NCBI GenBank assembly: GCA_022826825.1
Contig: JAJDUD010000024.1
Coordinates: 1 to 64,000, forward strand
Origin: Acidobacteriota bacterium
GTDB taxonomy: Bacteria; Acidobacteriota; Vicinamibacteria; Marinacidobacterales; Marinacidobacteraceae
Reading direction: 5' to 3'
Length of the DNA: 64,000 nt
Part shown: piece after piece, positions 52,643 to 62,199 of the stretch
How the letters are laid out: each line of letters starts with the position of its first letter
Position numbering within the stretch: position 1 is the first letter of the stretch
The notes under the pieces: model-generated
Told to the model about the DNA's origin: nothing
What the model saw: only the letters and a program-made list of their open reading frames with translations
The model's database searches: none
Translations under genes and position numbers: made by a program

Positions 52643-54573
52643 GTCTCCGCAGTCTGGCCCTCCTGGGCGCGGCCGTTCTCGGCGCCTGCGGGACCGGGGA
52701 CGCTCCGGACCCGGGCCGGAGCGCCGCGCCGCCCTACGAGGCGCTCCAGGTCGAGGAGAACTTCATGGTCCCCATGCGGGACGGAATGCGCCTCGCGACC
52801 GACGTGTACCGGCCCGCCGCCGGCGGCGAGCCGGTGGACGAGCGCTTTCCGGTGCTCCTCCACCGCACCCCCTACAACAAGGCCTCCGAGCGTCTCTCCG
52901 AGCAGGCCCGCTGGTTCGCCTCCCACGGCTACGTGGTGGTCGTGCAGGACATGCGCGGCCTCTACTTCTCCGAGGGAATGTTCCAGAAGTACCACGAGTT
53001 CGACGCGCCGGACGGCTCCGACACCATCGAGTGGATCGTCGGGCTCGACTACGTACTGCCGTCGGTGGGAATGTGGGGCACCTCGTACGGGGCCCACACC
53101 CAGGCCGACGCGGCGAAGCTGAACCCGGCGGGCCTCGAGACCCTGGTGCTGACCATGGGGGGCCTGTCCGACGCCTGGACCCACAAGGTGCGCAACCACG
53201 GCGCCTTCGAACTGGGCCAGCAGCTCGGCTGGGCGCACAGCCAGCTCGCCGCGGTGACCGACGAGCCGAGCGTCCGGGCCCGGCTGGAGGCGGAAGGCCC
53301 CGCCGACTGGTTCCCGGACACGCCGTTCCGGAAGGGGGAGAACCCGCTCTCCGCCGCGCCCAACTTCGAGGACTACTACCTCGAGATGCAGAACCACGGC
53401 GACTACGACGACTACTTCCGGGGCATCGGCCGCAACTGGGCCGAGTACTACGAGGCGAGTTCGGACATCCCGATGCTCCACGTCGGCGGCTGGTACGACT
53501 CCTACGCGCCCGGCACCATCCAGAGCTTCCTCGAACTGTCCCGGGTCAAGTCCGCTCCCATGACCCTCGTCATGGGGCCCTGGACGCATGGGGGCAACAG
53601 CCGTTCCCACGCCGGCGACATCGAGTTCGGAGAGGCGGCCGCCATCGAGGACTTTGCCCGCGAGTTCCACCTGCGCTGGTTCGACGCCCGCCTCAAGGGG
53701 CAGGGAGCCTTCGCGCCGTTCGCGGACGGCCGGCTGGAGACTCCGGGCGCCGTGACCCTGTTCGTGATGGGCGGCGGCGACGGCCATCGGGATGAGAACG
53801 GCCGGCTCTTCCACGGCGGCGAGTGGCGGACCGCCGACACCTGGCCGCTCGAAGGCACCGAGCTGACGCCGTTCCACCTCCGGGCCGGAGGGGGCCTCAC
53901 CACCGAAGCGCCGGGCGAAGACGAGGGCTCCTCCGCCTATACGTATGACCCCGAGCACCCCGTGCCCACGATCGGAGGCGCCTTCTCGGGGGCGCTGAAG
54001 CGGGGCGGTTACGACCAGCGCGAGCGGACCTTCCGGTCGCTTTCCGGAGGATCGGAGAACGGCTTCTTCGGTTCCGAAGTGGACGGCCGGCGGACCGCCG
54101 ACCGCGGCGACGTCCTGGTCTTCGAGACCGAACCGCTGGACGAGGATCTCGAGGTCATCGGTCCTGTCTCGGCGCGTCTCTGGGTGTCCTCAAGCGCCCC
54201 GGACACCGATTTCACCGCCAAGCTGGTGGACGTCTATCCCCCGAGCGAAGACTTCCCGGAGGGGTTCGACCTCAACATCACCGACGGCATCCTGCGGGCC
54301 CGCTACCGGGATTCCCGTGAGAGCGAGACGTTGATGGATCCCGGTGAGATCTACGAACTGGAGATCACCCTCTTCCCCACCGCCAACCGGTTCCAGGCCG
54401 GCCACCGGATCCGCCTCGAGATCTCGAGTTCGAACTTTCCACGCTTCGATCCGAACCCGAATACCGGCGAGCCGCTGGGGCGCCATACGCACACGGTTCC
54501 GGCGGAGAACGTGATCCACCACTCGGCGGAACGCCCCTCGGCGCTCGTGCTTCCTCTCCAGCCCGTCGAGTAG
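52639..54573 (+). CDS. CocE/NonD-family serine hydrolase, lipoprotein
   Basis: A 644-residue secreted hydrolase. The lipobox LGAC puts Cys17 as the anchor. The alpha/beta-hydrolase nucleophile is Ser149 in GMWGTSYGAHTQ (Gly-Thr-Ser-Tyr-Gly), with VVVQDMRG before it. The C-terminal jelly-roll region (from about 430; TDFTAKLVDVYPP, FQAGHRIRLEISSSNFPRFD) is typical of CocE and X-Pro dipeptidases. Members cleave acyl or dipeptidyl groups. Start GTG 52639 overlaps the PrpD stop. Confidence 0.87.
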   Translation: MSLRSLALLGAAVLGACGTGDAPDPGRSAAPPYEALQVEENFMVPMRDGMRLATDVYRPAAGGEPVDERFPVLLHRTPYNKASERLSEQARWFASHGYVVVVQDMRGLYFSEGMFQKYHEFDAPDGSDTIEWIVGLDYVLPSVGMWGTSYGAHTQADAAKLNPAGLETLVLTMGGLSDAWTHKVRNHGAFELGQQLGWAHSQLAAVTDEPSVRARLEAEGPADWFPDTPFRKGENPLSAAPNFEDYYLEMQNHGDYDDYFRGIGRNWAEYYEASSDIPMLHVGGWYDSYAPGTIQSFLELSRVKSAPMTLVMGPWTHGGNSRSHAGDIEFGEAAAIEDFAREFHLRWFDARLKGQGAFAPFADGRLETPGAVTLFVMGGGDGHRDENGRLFHGGEWRTADTWPLEGTELTPFHLRAGGGLTTEAPGEDEGSSAYTYDPEHPVPTIGGAFSGALKRGGYDQRERTFRSLSGGSENGFFGSEVDGRRTADRGDVLVFETEPLDEDLEVIGPVSARLWVSSSAPDTDFTAKLVDVYPPSEDFPEGFDLNITDGILRARYRDSRESETLMDPGEIYELEITLFPTANRFQAGHRIRLEISSSNFPRFDPNPNTGEPLGRHTHTVPAENVIHHSAERPSALVLPLQPVE

Positions 54574-54594
54574 GCCGGAGGTGAAGCGCCGTTC

Positions 54595-55422
54595 GTGAAC
54601 TCGCAGCGTCTCACCCTCGCCCTCATCACCGACGTTTTCCCCGAGCCGGAGGAGAACGAGCGGCTGCTGGCGCGGCTTCGCGAAGCACGGGCGCGGGGAG
54701 CGCAGCTCGCGGTGTTCCCCGAGTTGCCGCTGAACCGGTGGGCGCCGGCGACCCGCACGGTGTCCGATGCCGATGCCGAGCCTCCCGGCGGCCCCCGCGC
54801 GAGCGCGCTTGCCGCGGCCGCCCGGACGGCGGGGATCGCGGTGCTGGGAGGAGCGATCGTGCGGGATCCGTCAAGCGGCCGCCGGCACAACACCGCCGTG
54901 CTCCTCGGTCCCGGCGGCGAGGAACGGTTGCGCTACCGGAAGATCCACCTCCCCGACGAGGAGGGGTTCTGGGAGGCCCACCACTACGAGCCGGGCGACC
55001 GCCTGGGCGCGCCGGTGGACGTCGGTGGGTTCGGGATCGGCGTGCAGGTGTGCTCGGACGCCAACCGGCCCCAGGGGTGCAACGCGCTCGCCGCGCTGGG
55101 GGCCGAGGTGATCCTCGTGCCGCGGGCGACCCCGGCGGCGACCTATGAGCGCTGGCGGCTCGTGCTGCGCGCCGGCGCCGTGACCAGTTGCGCCTACGTG
55201 GTGTCGGTGAACCGCCCCGGCGCCCGGTCGGGCGGAATCATCGGGGGACCGTCGATGGTCTCGGACCCGTCGGGCGAGGTGCTGCTCGAGACCACGGACC
55301 CGGTCGCCGTCGTCAGCCTGGAGAAGGCCGCGCTGGAGCGCGCCCGGCGGCAATACCCCGGCTATCTGGATGTGCGCGCGGACGTCTATGAGCGGTCCTG
55401 GCGCGACGTAGCGGGCGGGTAG
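54595..55422 (+). CDS. carbon-nitrogen hydrolase (nitrilase superfamily)
   Basis: A 275-residue cytoplasmic amidase-type enzyme with the complete catalytic triad: Glu43 (LAVFPELPL), Lys116 (RYRKIHLPDEEGFWE) and Cys153 (VQVCSDANRPQ). It would hydrolyse an amide, carbamoyl or nitrile bond. The start is GTG 54595, 21 bp after the CocE stop. Same-strand PrpD, CocE and nitrilase genes with tight spacing suggest one catabolic unit for amide- or ester-linked carboxylates. Confidence 0.87.
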   Translation: MNSQRLTLALITDVFPEPEENERLLARLREARARGAQLAVFPELPLNRWAPATRTVSDADAEPPGGPRASALAAAARTAGIAVLGGAIVRDPSSGRRHNTAVLLGPGGEERLRYRKIHLPDEEGFWEAHHYEPGDRLGAPVDVGGFGIGVQVCSDANRPQGCNALAALGAEVILVPRATPAATYERWRLVLRAGAVTSCAYVVSVNRPGARSGGIIGGPSMVSDPSGEVLLETTDPVAVVSLEKAALERARRQYPGYLDVRADVYERSWRDVAGG

Positions 55423-55428
55423 GAGCGG

Positions 55429-56901
55429 CTACCCGCTCCGCGCCGCGTCCGTTGTCCCGCGGCGCGAGGCGAGGGAGCCGGCGACGGCGACCCCGGCATT
55501 CAGGATCGCGCCCAGCAGTCCGGCATGGACCCCGGCGATCTTGCCGTAGCCGGCGAGGGTGAGTCCGGCGGCCAGGAGAGTCCCGCAGACCACGCCGGCG
55601 AGGGCCGCGCGGGCGGAGAGGCGCGGCCAGGTGAGGCCCAACACGAAGACGGGCGCCGCCTGCACCAGCAGCTCCATCTTGAGTTCGAGGAGCCCCCAGA
55701 GACTGATGCGCGGCGTCAGCGCGATCGCCACCAGCACGCCCATGATGGCCAGCGAGAAGCCCTTCCCGATGCGGGTGATGCGCGCCTCCTCCACCGCTCC
55801 ACCGCTGCGCCGGCGTAGCACCGGCGCCACGAAGTCCTTGGCGAGCATGGACGAAAGGGTCAGCAGCACCGAGTCGGCGGTGGACATGATGGCGGCCACG
55901 ACTCCCACGACGGTCAGGATGCACATCCAGAACATCCACTCGGACTCGGTCGCCCAGCCGCGCAGGAGCGCCGGGAGGACCTGATCGGCGGCGACGCCGC
56001 TGAGTCCGCTGAGCCGCGGGAGCGCCAGGATGCCGACCAGGAAAACGGGCAGGGTGGTGAGGAAGGGGAGGAAGGCCAGGACGGAGAGCGCCTTCCGGAG
56101 CGACGCGCCGCTCCGGGCGGCGAAGATGCGCTGGATCGCCTGCGGATAGACCGCTCCGGAAAAGCCGATCAGCAGCAGGGTGCTCGCCCAGGTGGCCTGC
56201 GTGGTGGCGTCGGGACGGAAACCCTTCGCCGGCTGGTTGTCGAGTACCCAGGCGCTCGCGGCCCCGACGCTCTCGCCCGCGAAAACGGTCGCCGCGAGGA
56301 GGCCGAAAAGCCCCACCGCGAGCAGAATCCCCTGCAGGCAGTCGGTCCAGGCGACGGCCCGGAGGCCGCCCAGGAGCTCGTAGCCGAGGATGGCGGCGGT
56401 GAGTACCAGCACCCCCGCCGCGTACGGGATGGCGCCGTCCGAGAGGCCGGCCACCACGTGTCCCATGGCCATGAGCTGCGCCAGCAGGTAGTTGGCGATG
56501 GCGGCGGCCATCACCAGGTTCGTGATCCGCGTGAGTCCGGGGTGCCCGAACCGTTGGTCGAGCCAGTCCGCCGGGGTCACGAAGCGGTGACGCTCGGAGG
56601 CGGCGCGCAGCCGGGGCGCGATCACCAGATAGACGACCACGATCGCCAACATGAAGCCGACGCTCATGACCCACGGGAAGCCCACCCGATAGGCCTCGCC
56701 GGGATAGCCGACCAGGGTGTTCCCGCTGTACTGGGTGGCGTAGAGGGTGAAGAGGAGCACCACGCCGCCGAGCCCGCGTCCCGCCAGATAGAAGTCGGCC
56801 AGCGATTCGGAGGCCCGGGCGGCGCGCGCCCGGATGCCGAGGACGGCCAGGACCGCGATGTAGGCGGCGAGAGCGGCGACCACCGCCGGGCCGAACTCCA
56901 C
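55429..56901 (-). CDS. sodium:solute symporter (PanF-like)
   Basis: A 490-residue SSS transporter with about 13 helices. Motifs are FYLAGRGLGGVVLLFTLYATQYSGNTLVGYPGEAYRVG, ANYLLAQLMAMGHVVAGLSDG, IMSTADSVLLTLSSMLAKDF and an FSGAVYPQAIQRIFAARSGASLRKAL loop. The first part resembles pantothenate/sodium symporters more than the acetate type at 9425. Its stop faces the nitrilase gene 6 bp away. A 71-residue membrane partner (56905) precedes it. Confidence 0.86.
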   Translation of the reverse strand: MEFGPAVVAALAAYIAVLAVLGIRARAARASESLADFYLAGRGLGGVVLLFTLYATQYSGNTLVGYPGEAYRVGFPWVMSVGFMLAIVVVYLVIAPRLRAASERHRFVTPADWLDQRFGHPGLTRITNLVMAAAIANYLLAQLMAMGHVVAGLSDGAIPYAAGVLVLTAAILGYELLGGLRAVAWTDCLQGILLAVGLFGLLAATVFAGESVGAASAWVLDNQPAKGFRPDATTQATWASTLLLIGFSGAVYPQAIQRIFAARSGASLRKALSVLAFLPFLTTLPVFLVGILALPRLSGLSGVAADQVLPALLRGWATESEWMFWMCILTVVGVVAAIMSTADSVLLTLSSMLAKDFVAPVLRRRSGGAVEEARITRIGKGFSLAIMGVLVAIALTPRISLWGLLELKMELLVQAAPVFVLGLTWPRLSARAALAGVVCGTLLAAGLTLAGYGKIAGVHAGLLGAILNAGVAVAGSLASRRGTTDAARSG

Positions 56902-56904
56902 GGA

Positions 56905-57120
56905 TCAGCTCTCTTCGTCGTCCCAGAGCCGCCGCGCCGCGAACGACACGAGACAGCTCACCGCGAAGGTGCAAAGGAGGGAGATCACCGCCCAGGACGG
57001 CAGTCCCAGGACGACGGACGGCCTCCCCTCCCCGAACCACCAGGGGATCGAGAGCGCATAGAGCGCGCCGATGGCCACGAAGAGCCAAGGATGGCGGAGC
57101 GGATCACGCCGGAGTTCCAC
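56905..57120 (-). CDS. small membrane partner of the PanF-like symporter
   Basis: A 71-residue protein with two helices: LRHPWLFVAIGALYALSIPWWF and PSWAVISLLCTFAVSCLVSFAARRLW. Its place 3 bp before a PanF-like symporter, and its size, fit YhdT- or DUF3311-like small subunits; which one is not settled. GTG 57120 starts at the conserved part; an in-frame ATG at 57219 would run into the divergent amidohydrolase. Confidence 0.65.
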   Translation of the reverse strand: MELRRDPLRHPWLFVAIGALYALSIPWWFGEGRPSVVLGLPSWAVISLLCTFAVSCLVSFAARRLWDDEES

Positions 57121-57199
57121 GGCTGGCGACGATATGGCACTTCGGGCCGGAATGGGAAAGGCCGCTGCGGGATACTTCGTCGTTTCCCGGAGGTTTCCC

Positions 57200-58420
57200 A
57201 TGACCCGTCGCCTGCTCACCCTCGTTGTCCTGATTGCCGGGCTCGCGTTCCCCGCCGCGGCTCAGGAACCGGACCTGGCCATCGTTGGCGGCTCCGTTCT
57301 GGACGTGCGCGAAGGGACGATGTCGCGGGCGAACGTGCTGATCGGGGACGGCCGGATCCTCTCGGTCGGTCCCGAGATGCCCCCGGCGGGGGTCGAGACG
57401 CTGGACGTCAGCGGGAAGTTCGTGTTGCCGGGATTCATCGACGCCCACACGCACGCGAGCCAGCTCTCCGAGGTGCGGCGGGCCCTCGAGTCCGGAGCGA
57501 CCACGCTCCGGAGCGCCAGCGTGGGGTCCTACCGCGATGTGGCGATCGGCCGGATGGTGGCGGCCGGGCACCTGGCGGGTCCCGACTACCTCGGGGCCGG
57601 GGTGTTCGTGACCCCCCGTATCGGAGAAGCCCGGCTCGCGTCCGAGAGCCTCTACGGGATCTCGGATGACATCGGCAGTGACGAGGAACTCCGGATGCTG
57701 GTGCGGGTGAACGCCGAGAACGGCGTCCGGGCGGTCAAGACCCGGGCCACCGAGCGGGCCGGCCTGCCCGATACGGACCCGAGAAAGCAGGTCTTCTCCG
57801 AGGCGCAGCTCCGGGCCATCGTGGAAGAGGCCACGGCGCTGGGCATCCCGGTGCTCTGCCACGCGCACGGTGACGAGGGCGCCCGCGCCGCGGTGCTTGC
57901 CGGGGTGGCGAGCATCGAACACGGAACGTTCCTGACCCGCGAGACGCTCGAGCTGATGGCGGAACGGGGCACCGCACTGGTCCCCACGTACACGACCCTC
58001 GTCGATCTCGACGAGCCGGGCGGGGACTACGACCATCCGGTGCTGACCCTGCGGGCCGATTTCATGGTGCCGCGCATGGAGCAGACGATGCGGATGGCGC
58101 AGGAACTGGGGGTTCGCCTGATCACCGGGAGTGACACGGAATACGGCCCGGAGAGCGTGAGCCGCGTCGGGGTGGAAGTCGCGAACTTCGTGAAGGTCGG
58201 GCTCAGCCCCATCGAGGCCATCCGGGGGGCGACCCTCTACAGCGCGGAGCTGCTCGGCATCGCGGAGGACACCGGCGTGATCGAGCCCGGCAAGGAAGCC
58301 GACCTGATCGTGCTGGTGGAGGATCCGCTGGAGCACATCGCCGCGATCCAGGACGTGGTGGCGGTAGTCTCGAACGGCCGCCTGGCGGTCAACCGGCTCC
58401 CCTTCGAGGTCGTCGAATAG
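57200..58420 (+). CDS. exported amidohydrolase (imidazolonepropionase-like)
   Basis: A 406-residue metal-dependent amidohydrolase. A signal peptide ends at about 22 (AFPAAAQ). The first metal site is GFIDAHTHASQL; a carboxylated-Lys strand may be RAVKTRATE; the His at VLCHAHGDEGARAAVLAGVASIEHG continues the site, and the final Asp is in LITGSDTEYG. The C-terminal strand GVIEPGKEADLIVL is typical. Substrates are often dipeptides or cyclic amides. ATG 57200 has GGAGG upstream; the longer frame crosses into the divergent gene. Confidence 0.87.
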   Translation: MTRRLLTLVVLIAGLAFPAAAQEPDLAIVGGSVLDVREGTMSRANVLIGDGRILSVGPEMPPAGVETLDVSGKFVLPGFIDAHTHASQLSEVRRALESGATTLRSASVGSYRDVAIGRMVAAGHLAGPDYLGAGVFVTPRIGEARLASESLYGISDDIGSDEELRMLVRVNAENGVRAVKTRATERAGLPDTDPRKQVFSEAQLRAIVEEATALGIPVLCHAHGDEGARAAVLAGVASIEHGTFLTRETLELMAERGTALVPTYTTLVDLDEPGGDYDHPVLTLRADFMVPRMEQTMRMAQELGVRLITGSDTEYGPESVSRVGVEVANFVKVGLSPIEAIRGATLYSAELLGIAEDTGVIEPGKEADLIVLVEDPLEHIAAIQDVVAVVSNGRLAVNRLPFEVVE

Positions 58421-58452
58421 CAGCGGGTTCGGAGTTCCGGGAGACCCCTCCC

Positions 58453-59100
58453 TCACTCCTTCCGGTACGCCCTTCCGATCCGCACCGGCGGCGTCAAGCG
58501 CTGGGCCTCGTACGGCGCCGCGTGAATGGCCCGCACCACATCCATCCCCGCGACCACCCTGCCGAACGCGGCAAACCCCTGTCCGTCCGGGTTCCGCATG
58601 CCTCCGAAGTCGAGTGACGGCTGGTCGCCGATGCAGATGAAGAAGCTGTCGGTGGCGGTGTCCGGGCCGGTGCGCCCCATCGAGACGGCGCCGTCAACAT
58701 GCAGGAGTCCCGTCTCGCTGGTCCGCTCCAGCGCGATCGCCGGAAAGGCCTCCGCCTCGGGATTGCGGCCGCCCTGGATGACCGCGATCCGGATGGCGTC
58801 GTCGGGCTGGTTCTCTGCGTGCACCGTGCGGAAGAAGGTTCCGCCGTCGTAGTGTCCGCCGTCCAGGTAGCGGAGGAAGTTCCCCGCGGTCACGGGAGCC
58901 CGGCCGACATCAACCTCGAGTTCGAAGGCGCCCATACCGGTTTCGACGACGACCCGGACGGGATCCTGAGGCGCCGGTGCGGCGAGCGCGAGGCCGGCGG
59001 CCCCTAACGCCAGCGGGAGGAGGAAAGCGGCGATCGTCCGCCGGGTTGTGGCCTGGACGGATCTGCCGCGAGGCGTCCGCGCCAGGAGAGATCGTTGCAT
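58453..59100 (-). CDS. exported cyclophilin-type peptidyl-prolyl isomerase
   Basis: A 215-residue cyclophilin. A signal peptide (TRRTIAAFLLPLALGAAGLALAAPA) precedes VVETGMGAFELEVDVGRAPVTAGNFLRYLDGGHYDGGTFFRTV, the conserved fold start; the active-site Arg is in TFFRTV. FFICIGDQPSLDFGG and GFAAFGRVVAGMDVVRAIH finish the barrel. It speeds proline isomerisation in the periplasm. ATG 59100 is used; another ATG 24 bp upstream is possible. Confidence 0.87.
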   Translation of the reverse strand: MQRSLLARTPRGRSVQATTRRTIAAFLLPLALGAAGLALAAPAPQDPVRVVVETGMGAFELEVDVGRAPVTAGNFLRYLDGGHYDGGTFFRTVHAENQPDDAIRIAVIQGGRNPEAEAFPAIALERTSETGLLHVDGAVSMGRTGPDTATDSFFICIGDQPSLDFGGMRNPDGQGFAAFGRVVAGMDVVRAIHAAPYEAQRLTPPVRIGRAYRKE

Positions 59101-59283
59101 GTGTCTGCCGTCCTCGGCCGACATGATCGGCTCAACCAAGGGTAACGATCTCTCCGCCCCCCTCGCCGGCTCGTTTTCCGGCGGCTTGCTTTCTGGGTTC
59201 CGTTGCGGGGCCGCCCGGTGGTGAAGCGGCCGAGAGTCGGAGTTCGGCAATGGGCCCCGGCAACCGTGTCGGATGTCTGTGAT

Positions 59284-59332
59284 TGACCGATATAACGGTC
59301 GATTGATGCTATGATGAAGCGTATATCGGTCG
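59284..59332 (+). promoter_or_regulatory. hipBA operator and promoter
   Basis: GACCGATATA at 59285-59294 recurs inverted as TATATCGGTC at 59322-59331, and the first copy also forms GACCG-ATATAA-CGGTC. TTGACC at 59284 can be the -35, with TATGAT (59310-59315) as a loosely spaced -10. The region lies directly before the XRE regulator, as in autoregulated hipBA systems. Confidence 0.55.
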
Positions 59333-59344
59333 TTCAGGATCCGT

Positions 59345-59680
59345 ATGCCGAATCCGCCACCTTCCCACTCCCGTCTCTCCCGGGAAGCGCTCAGCTTGTT
59401 GGGCAAGCGGATCCAACTGGCCCGCAAGGAGCGACGGATGTCCGAGACGGACCTGGCGGCGCGCGTCGGCATTGCGCGGAGCACGCTGCAGCGGATCGAG
59501 AGCGGTGATCCCATGGTTGCGATCGGCCGGGTGTTCGAAGCCGCGGTCATCACCGGGGTGGACCTGTTCGTACCCGAAGCCACCTCGCTGGAGGCCGAAA
59601 TCCGGAGGACGGCGGACCGACTGGCCCTGATGCCGGCTGCCGTCCGCGGTAACCGGCGCGCGGTGCGCGATGACTTCTGA
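59345..59680 (+). CDS. hipB: HipB-like XRE antitoxin
   Basis: A 111-residue protein with an N-terminal helix-turn-helix of the Cro/CI type (LLGKRIQLARKERRMSETDLAARVGIARSTLQRIESGDP, about 18-58). The tail ([30 protein letters not shown]) would contact HipA. It overlaps hipA by 11 bp and sits behind a palindromic operator, the classic order of a hipBA module. Confidence 0.85.
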   Translation: MPNPPPSHSRLSREALSLLGKRIQLARKERRMSETDLAARVGIARSTLQRIESGDPMVAIGRVFEAAVITGVDLFVPEATSLEAEIRRTADRLALMPAAVRGNRRAVRDDF

Positions 59681-60965
59681 CGGCTCGCGGCCGAGCGAAG
59701 CCTTCGTCTGGGTCTGGCTCGCCGGGCAGACGACACCCGTGGTCGCCGGACGGCTCGAGGCGGAAGGGGATCGGTTCGTCTTCACCTACGGACGCTCCTA
59801 TCTCGCCCGGGAGGACGGGATTCCCGTGCACCTGCCCGAACTACCGCTTCGGAGGGGTGTCATCGAGCCTGAGCCGCCGCTTCCCATCGCGAACGCCCTG
59901 CGCGACGCGTCTCCCGACGCCTGGGGACGCCGGGTCATTACCCATCGCCTGACCGGGAACGCCGACGCATGGCCGGCGCCCGATCTCGATGAACTGACCT
60001 TCATGTTGGGATCGGGATCGGATCGGATCGGCGCGCTCGATTTCCAGCCGTCGCCTTCGGCGTACGCTGCCCGCGAGACGCCGGGCGCGACCCTCGCTGA
60101 CCTGCTCACGGCGGCGGAGTGTGTGGACCGGGGCCAGGATCTGCCCCCGCAACTGGCGGACGCGCTGCAACACGGTTCATCCATCGGAGGAGCGCGTCCC
60201 AAGGCGCTCCTTCAGGACGGCGACCGGAAGTACGTGGCCAAGTTCTCCTCTTCCACCGATACCTTCAGCGCGGTCAAGGCCGAGTTCGTCGCCATGCGGC
60301 TGGCCCGGGCGGCCGGTCTGAACGTCGCCCCGGTGACTCTGACGGAGACGCTCGGCAGAGACGTCCTGCTCGTGGAGCGCTTCGATCGGGAACTCACGGA
60401 CCGGGGTTGGGCTCGGCGCGCCGTCGTCTCCGCCCTCACGCTGCTGGGCCTCGATGAGCGCATGGCCGCTCATGCCTCCTACGAAGAGCTGGCCGACGTC
60501 GTCCGGGCGCGGTTCGCCGAGCCCCTGCCGACCCTGCGGGAACTCTTCGCCCGGATGACCTTCAACGTCCTGGTGGGAAACACGGACGACCACGCGCGGA
60601 ACCATGCGGCTTTCTGGGACGGTGCGTGGCACACGCTCACCCCGGCGTACGACATCTGCCCGCAGTCGAGAACGGGCCGGGAAGCGTCGCAAGCCATGCG
60701 CATCCACGGTAACCGACGGCGCAGCCAGCTCTCGCTGTGCCTGGCGGCCGCTCCGAAGTTTCGCCTTGCCGCGCCGGAAGCCGTCGCGATCATGGAGCGC
60801 CAGGTCACGACGATCCGGGACCATTGGGACCGCCTCTGTGTGGAGGCGCGGCTCGGCGCCGCGGAGCGGCGGCTCCTCTGGCGCCGTCAGTTCCTCAACG
60901 ACCTGGCGTTCGAAGGACTGGAGGAGCGATTCCCCGACGCCGTCCGGGGTCTGTCCGTCGAGTAG
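59670..60965 (+). CDS. hipA: HipA-like serine/threonine kinase toxin
   Basis: A 431-residue kinase toxin. The N-terminal HipA_N part ends near 95. [13 protein letters not shown] (169-181) is the ATP-binding loop with the autophosphorylation Ser, YVAKFSS carries the ATP lysine, [15 protein letters not shown] (299-313) is the catalytic segment, and LTPAYDIC (Asp328) binds metal. All required residues are present, so kinase activity is expected, probably on an aminoacyl-tRNA synthetase as in E. coli HipA. Length is normal. Confidence 0.88.
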   Translation: MTSDGSRPSEAFVWVWLAGQTTPVVAGRLEAEGDRFVFTYGRSYLAREDGIPVHLPELPLRRGVIEPEPPLPIANALRDASPDAWGRRVITHRLTGNADAWPAPDLDELTFMLGSGSDRIGALDFQPSPSAYAARETPGATLADLLTAAECVDRGQDLPPQLADALQHGSSIGGARPKALLQDGDRKYVAKFSSSTDTFSAVKAEFVAMRLARAAGLNVAPVTLTETLGRDVLLVERFDRELTDRGWARRAVVSALTLLGLDERMAAHASYEELADVVRARFAEPLPTLRELFARMTFNVLVGNTDDHARNHAAFWDGAWHTLTPAYDICPQSRTGREASQAMRIHGNRRRSQLSLCLAAAPKFRLAAPEAVAIMERQVTTIRDHWDRLCVEARLGAAERRLLWRRQFLNDLAFEGLEERFPDAVRGLSVE

Positions 60966-60988
60966 CGTTCCCGAAGGAGTTCAACGGT

Positions 60989-62179
60989 ATGCCGCAAGTA
61001 GAATCGGAGGTGTTGACACCGCCTTCCGTTCCGATCCACGACACGGAAACACAAGCCGAGATCCGGCGGGCCGTCCGCGAATTCGCGGCCACCGAGATCC
61101 TCCCGCACGCCTCGCGCTGGGACGAGGAGGAGTCGTTCCCCGGCGAGACCGTCCGGAAACTCGGCGAGTTGGGTTTCCTGGGCCCCATCTTTCCCGAGAA
61201 GTACGGCGGCGCCGGTTTCGACTACGCCGAGTACGCGGTGCTGGTCGAAGAGCTGGCGCGCGCCGATGCCTCGGTGGCGATCACCGTGGCCGCCCACGTG
61301 TCGCTTGCCGCGAACCACATCTACGAGCAGGGGACCGAGGAGCAAAGGGCCAGGTACCTCGTTCCGCTCGCTACCGGTGAAGCTCTGGGAGCCTGGAGTC
61401 TCACGGAGCCGGGGGCCGGTAGCGACGCGGGCGGGACCCGCACCACCGCGGTCCGCGACGGCGACGAGTGGATCCTGAACGGGAGCAAGACCTTCACGAC
61501 CAACGGTTCGCAGGCGGACATCGCCGTATGCATGGCTTCCAGCGATCCGGATCTCAAGACCCGCGGGATTTCCGCCTTCATCGTGGAGCGCGGGACTCCC
61601 GGATTCCGCACCGGGCGCAAGGAAAAGAAGCTCGGGCACCGGGCGTCGGATACCTCCGAAATGGTCTTCGAGGACTGCCGGGTTCCCGATGCGAACCGGC
61701 TGGGGCCGGTGGGCACGGGGTTCAAGGGGGCGATGAAGGTGCTCGACGGGGGCCGGATCAGCATCGCGGCGCTCTCCCTCGGCATCGCCCGGGCCGCCCT
61801 GGAGTGCGCGGTCGACTACGCAACCGAACGGCGCCAGTTCGACCGTCCGATCAGCGACTTTCAGGGAGTGCGGTTTCCGCTTGCCGACTCGAAACTCGAG
61901 ATCGAAGCGGCGCACCTCCTCATCCAGCGCGCCGCCGTCCTCAAGGACTCGGGGGCGGCGACGACCAGTGAATCCGCAATGGCCAAGCTTCACGCCAGCG
62001 AGACGGCGGTCCGGGTGACCAACCGCGCGGTGCAGGTGCTCGGGGGCTACGGATACATCCGGGACTACCCGGCCGAGCGTTACCTCCGGGATGCGAAGCT
62101 CATGACCATTGGCGAGGGGACCTCGGAGATACAGCGGCTGCTCATCGCCCGGCCCCTGCTCGGGCGGATCGGCAGCTGA
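60989..62179 (+). CDS. acyl-CoA dehydrogenase
   Basis: A 396-residue flavin enzyme that introduces a trans double bond into acyl-CoAs. The signature [23 protein letters not shown]-like [25 protein letters not shown] [18 protein letters not shown], and the C-terminal [37 protein letters not shown] with the catalytic Glu of the short/branched-chain type (IGEGTSE) are all present. The start ATG has GAAGGAG upstream. With the MeaB-epimerase gene 20 bp downstream, it suggests propionyl/methylmalonyl or branched-chain acyl-CoA breakdown. Confidence 0.88.
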   Translation: MPQVESEVLTPPSVPIHDTETQAEIRRAVREFAATEILPHASRWDEEESFPGETVRKLGELGFLGPIFPEKYGGAGFDYAEYAVLVEELARADASVAITVAAHVSLAANHIYEQGTEEQRARYLVPLATGEALGAWSLTEPGAGSDAGGTRTTAVRDGDEWILNGSKTFTTNGSQADIAVCMASSDPDLKTRGISAFIVERGTPGFRTGRKEKKLGHRASDTSEMVFEDCRVPDANRLGPVGTGFKGAMKVLDGGRISIAALSLGIARAALECAVDYATERRQFDRPISDFQGVRFPLADSKLEIEAAHLLIQRAAVLKDSGAATTSESAMAKLHASETAVRVTNRAVQVLGGYGYIRDYPAERYLRDAKLMTIGEGTSEIQRLLIARPLLGRIGS

Positions 62180-62199
62180 TCCCTGCCGGAGGATCTGCC

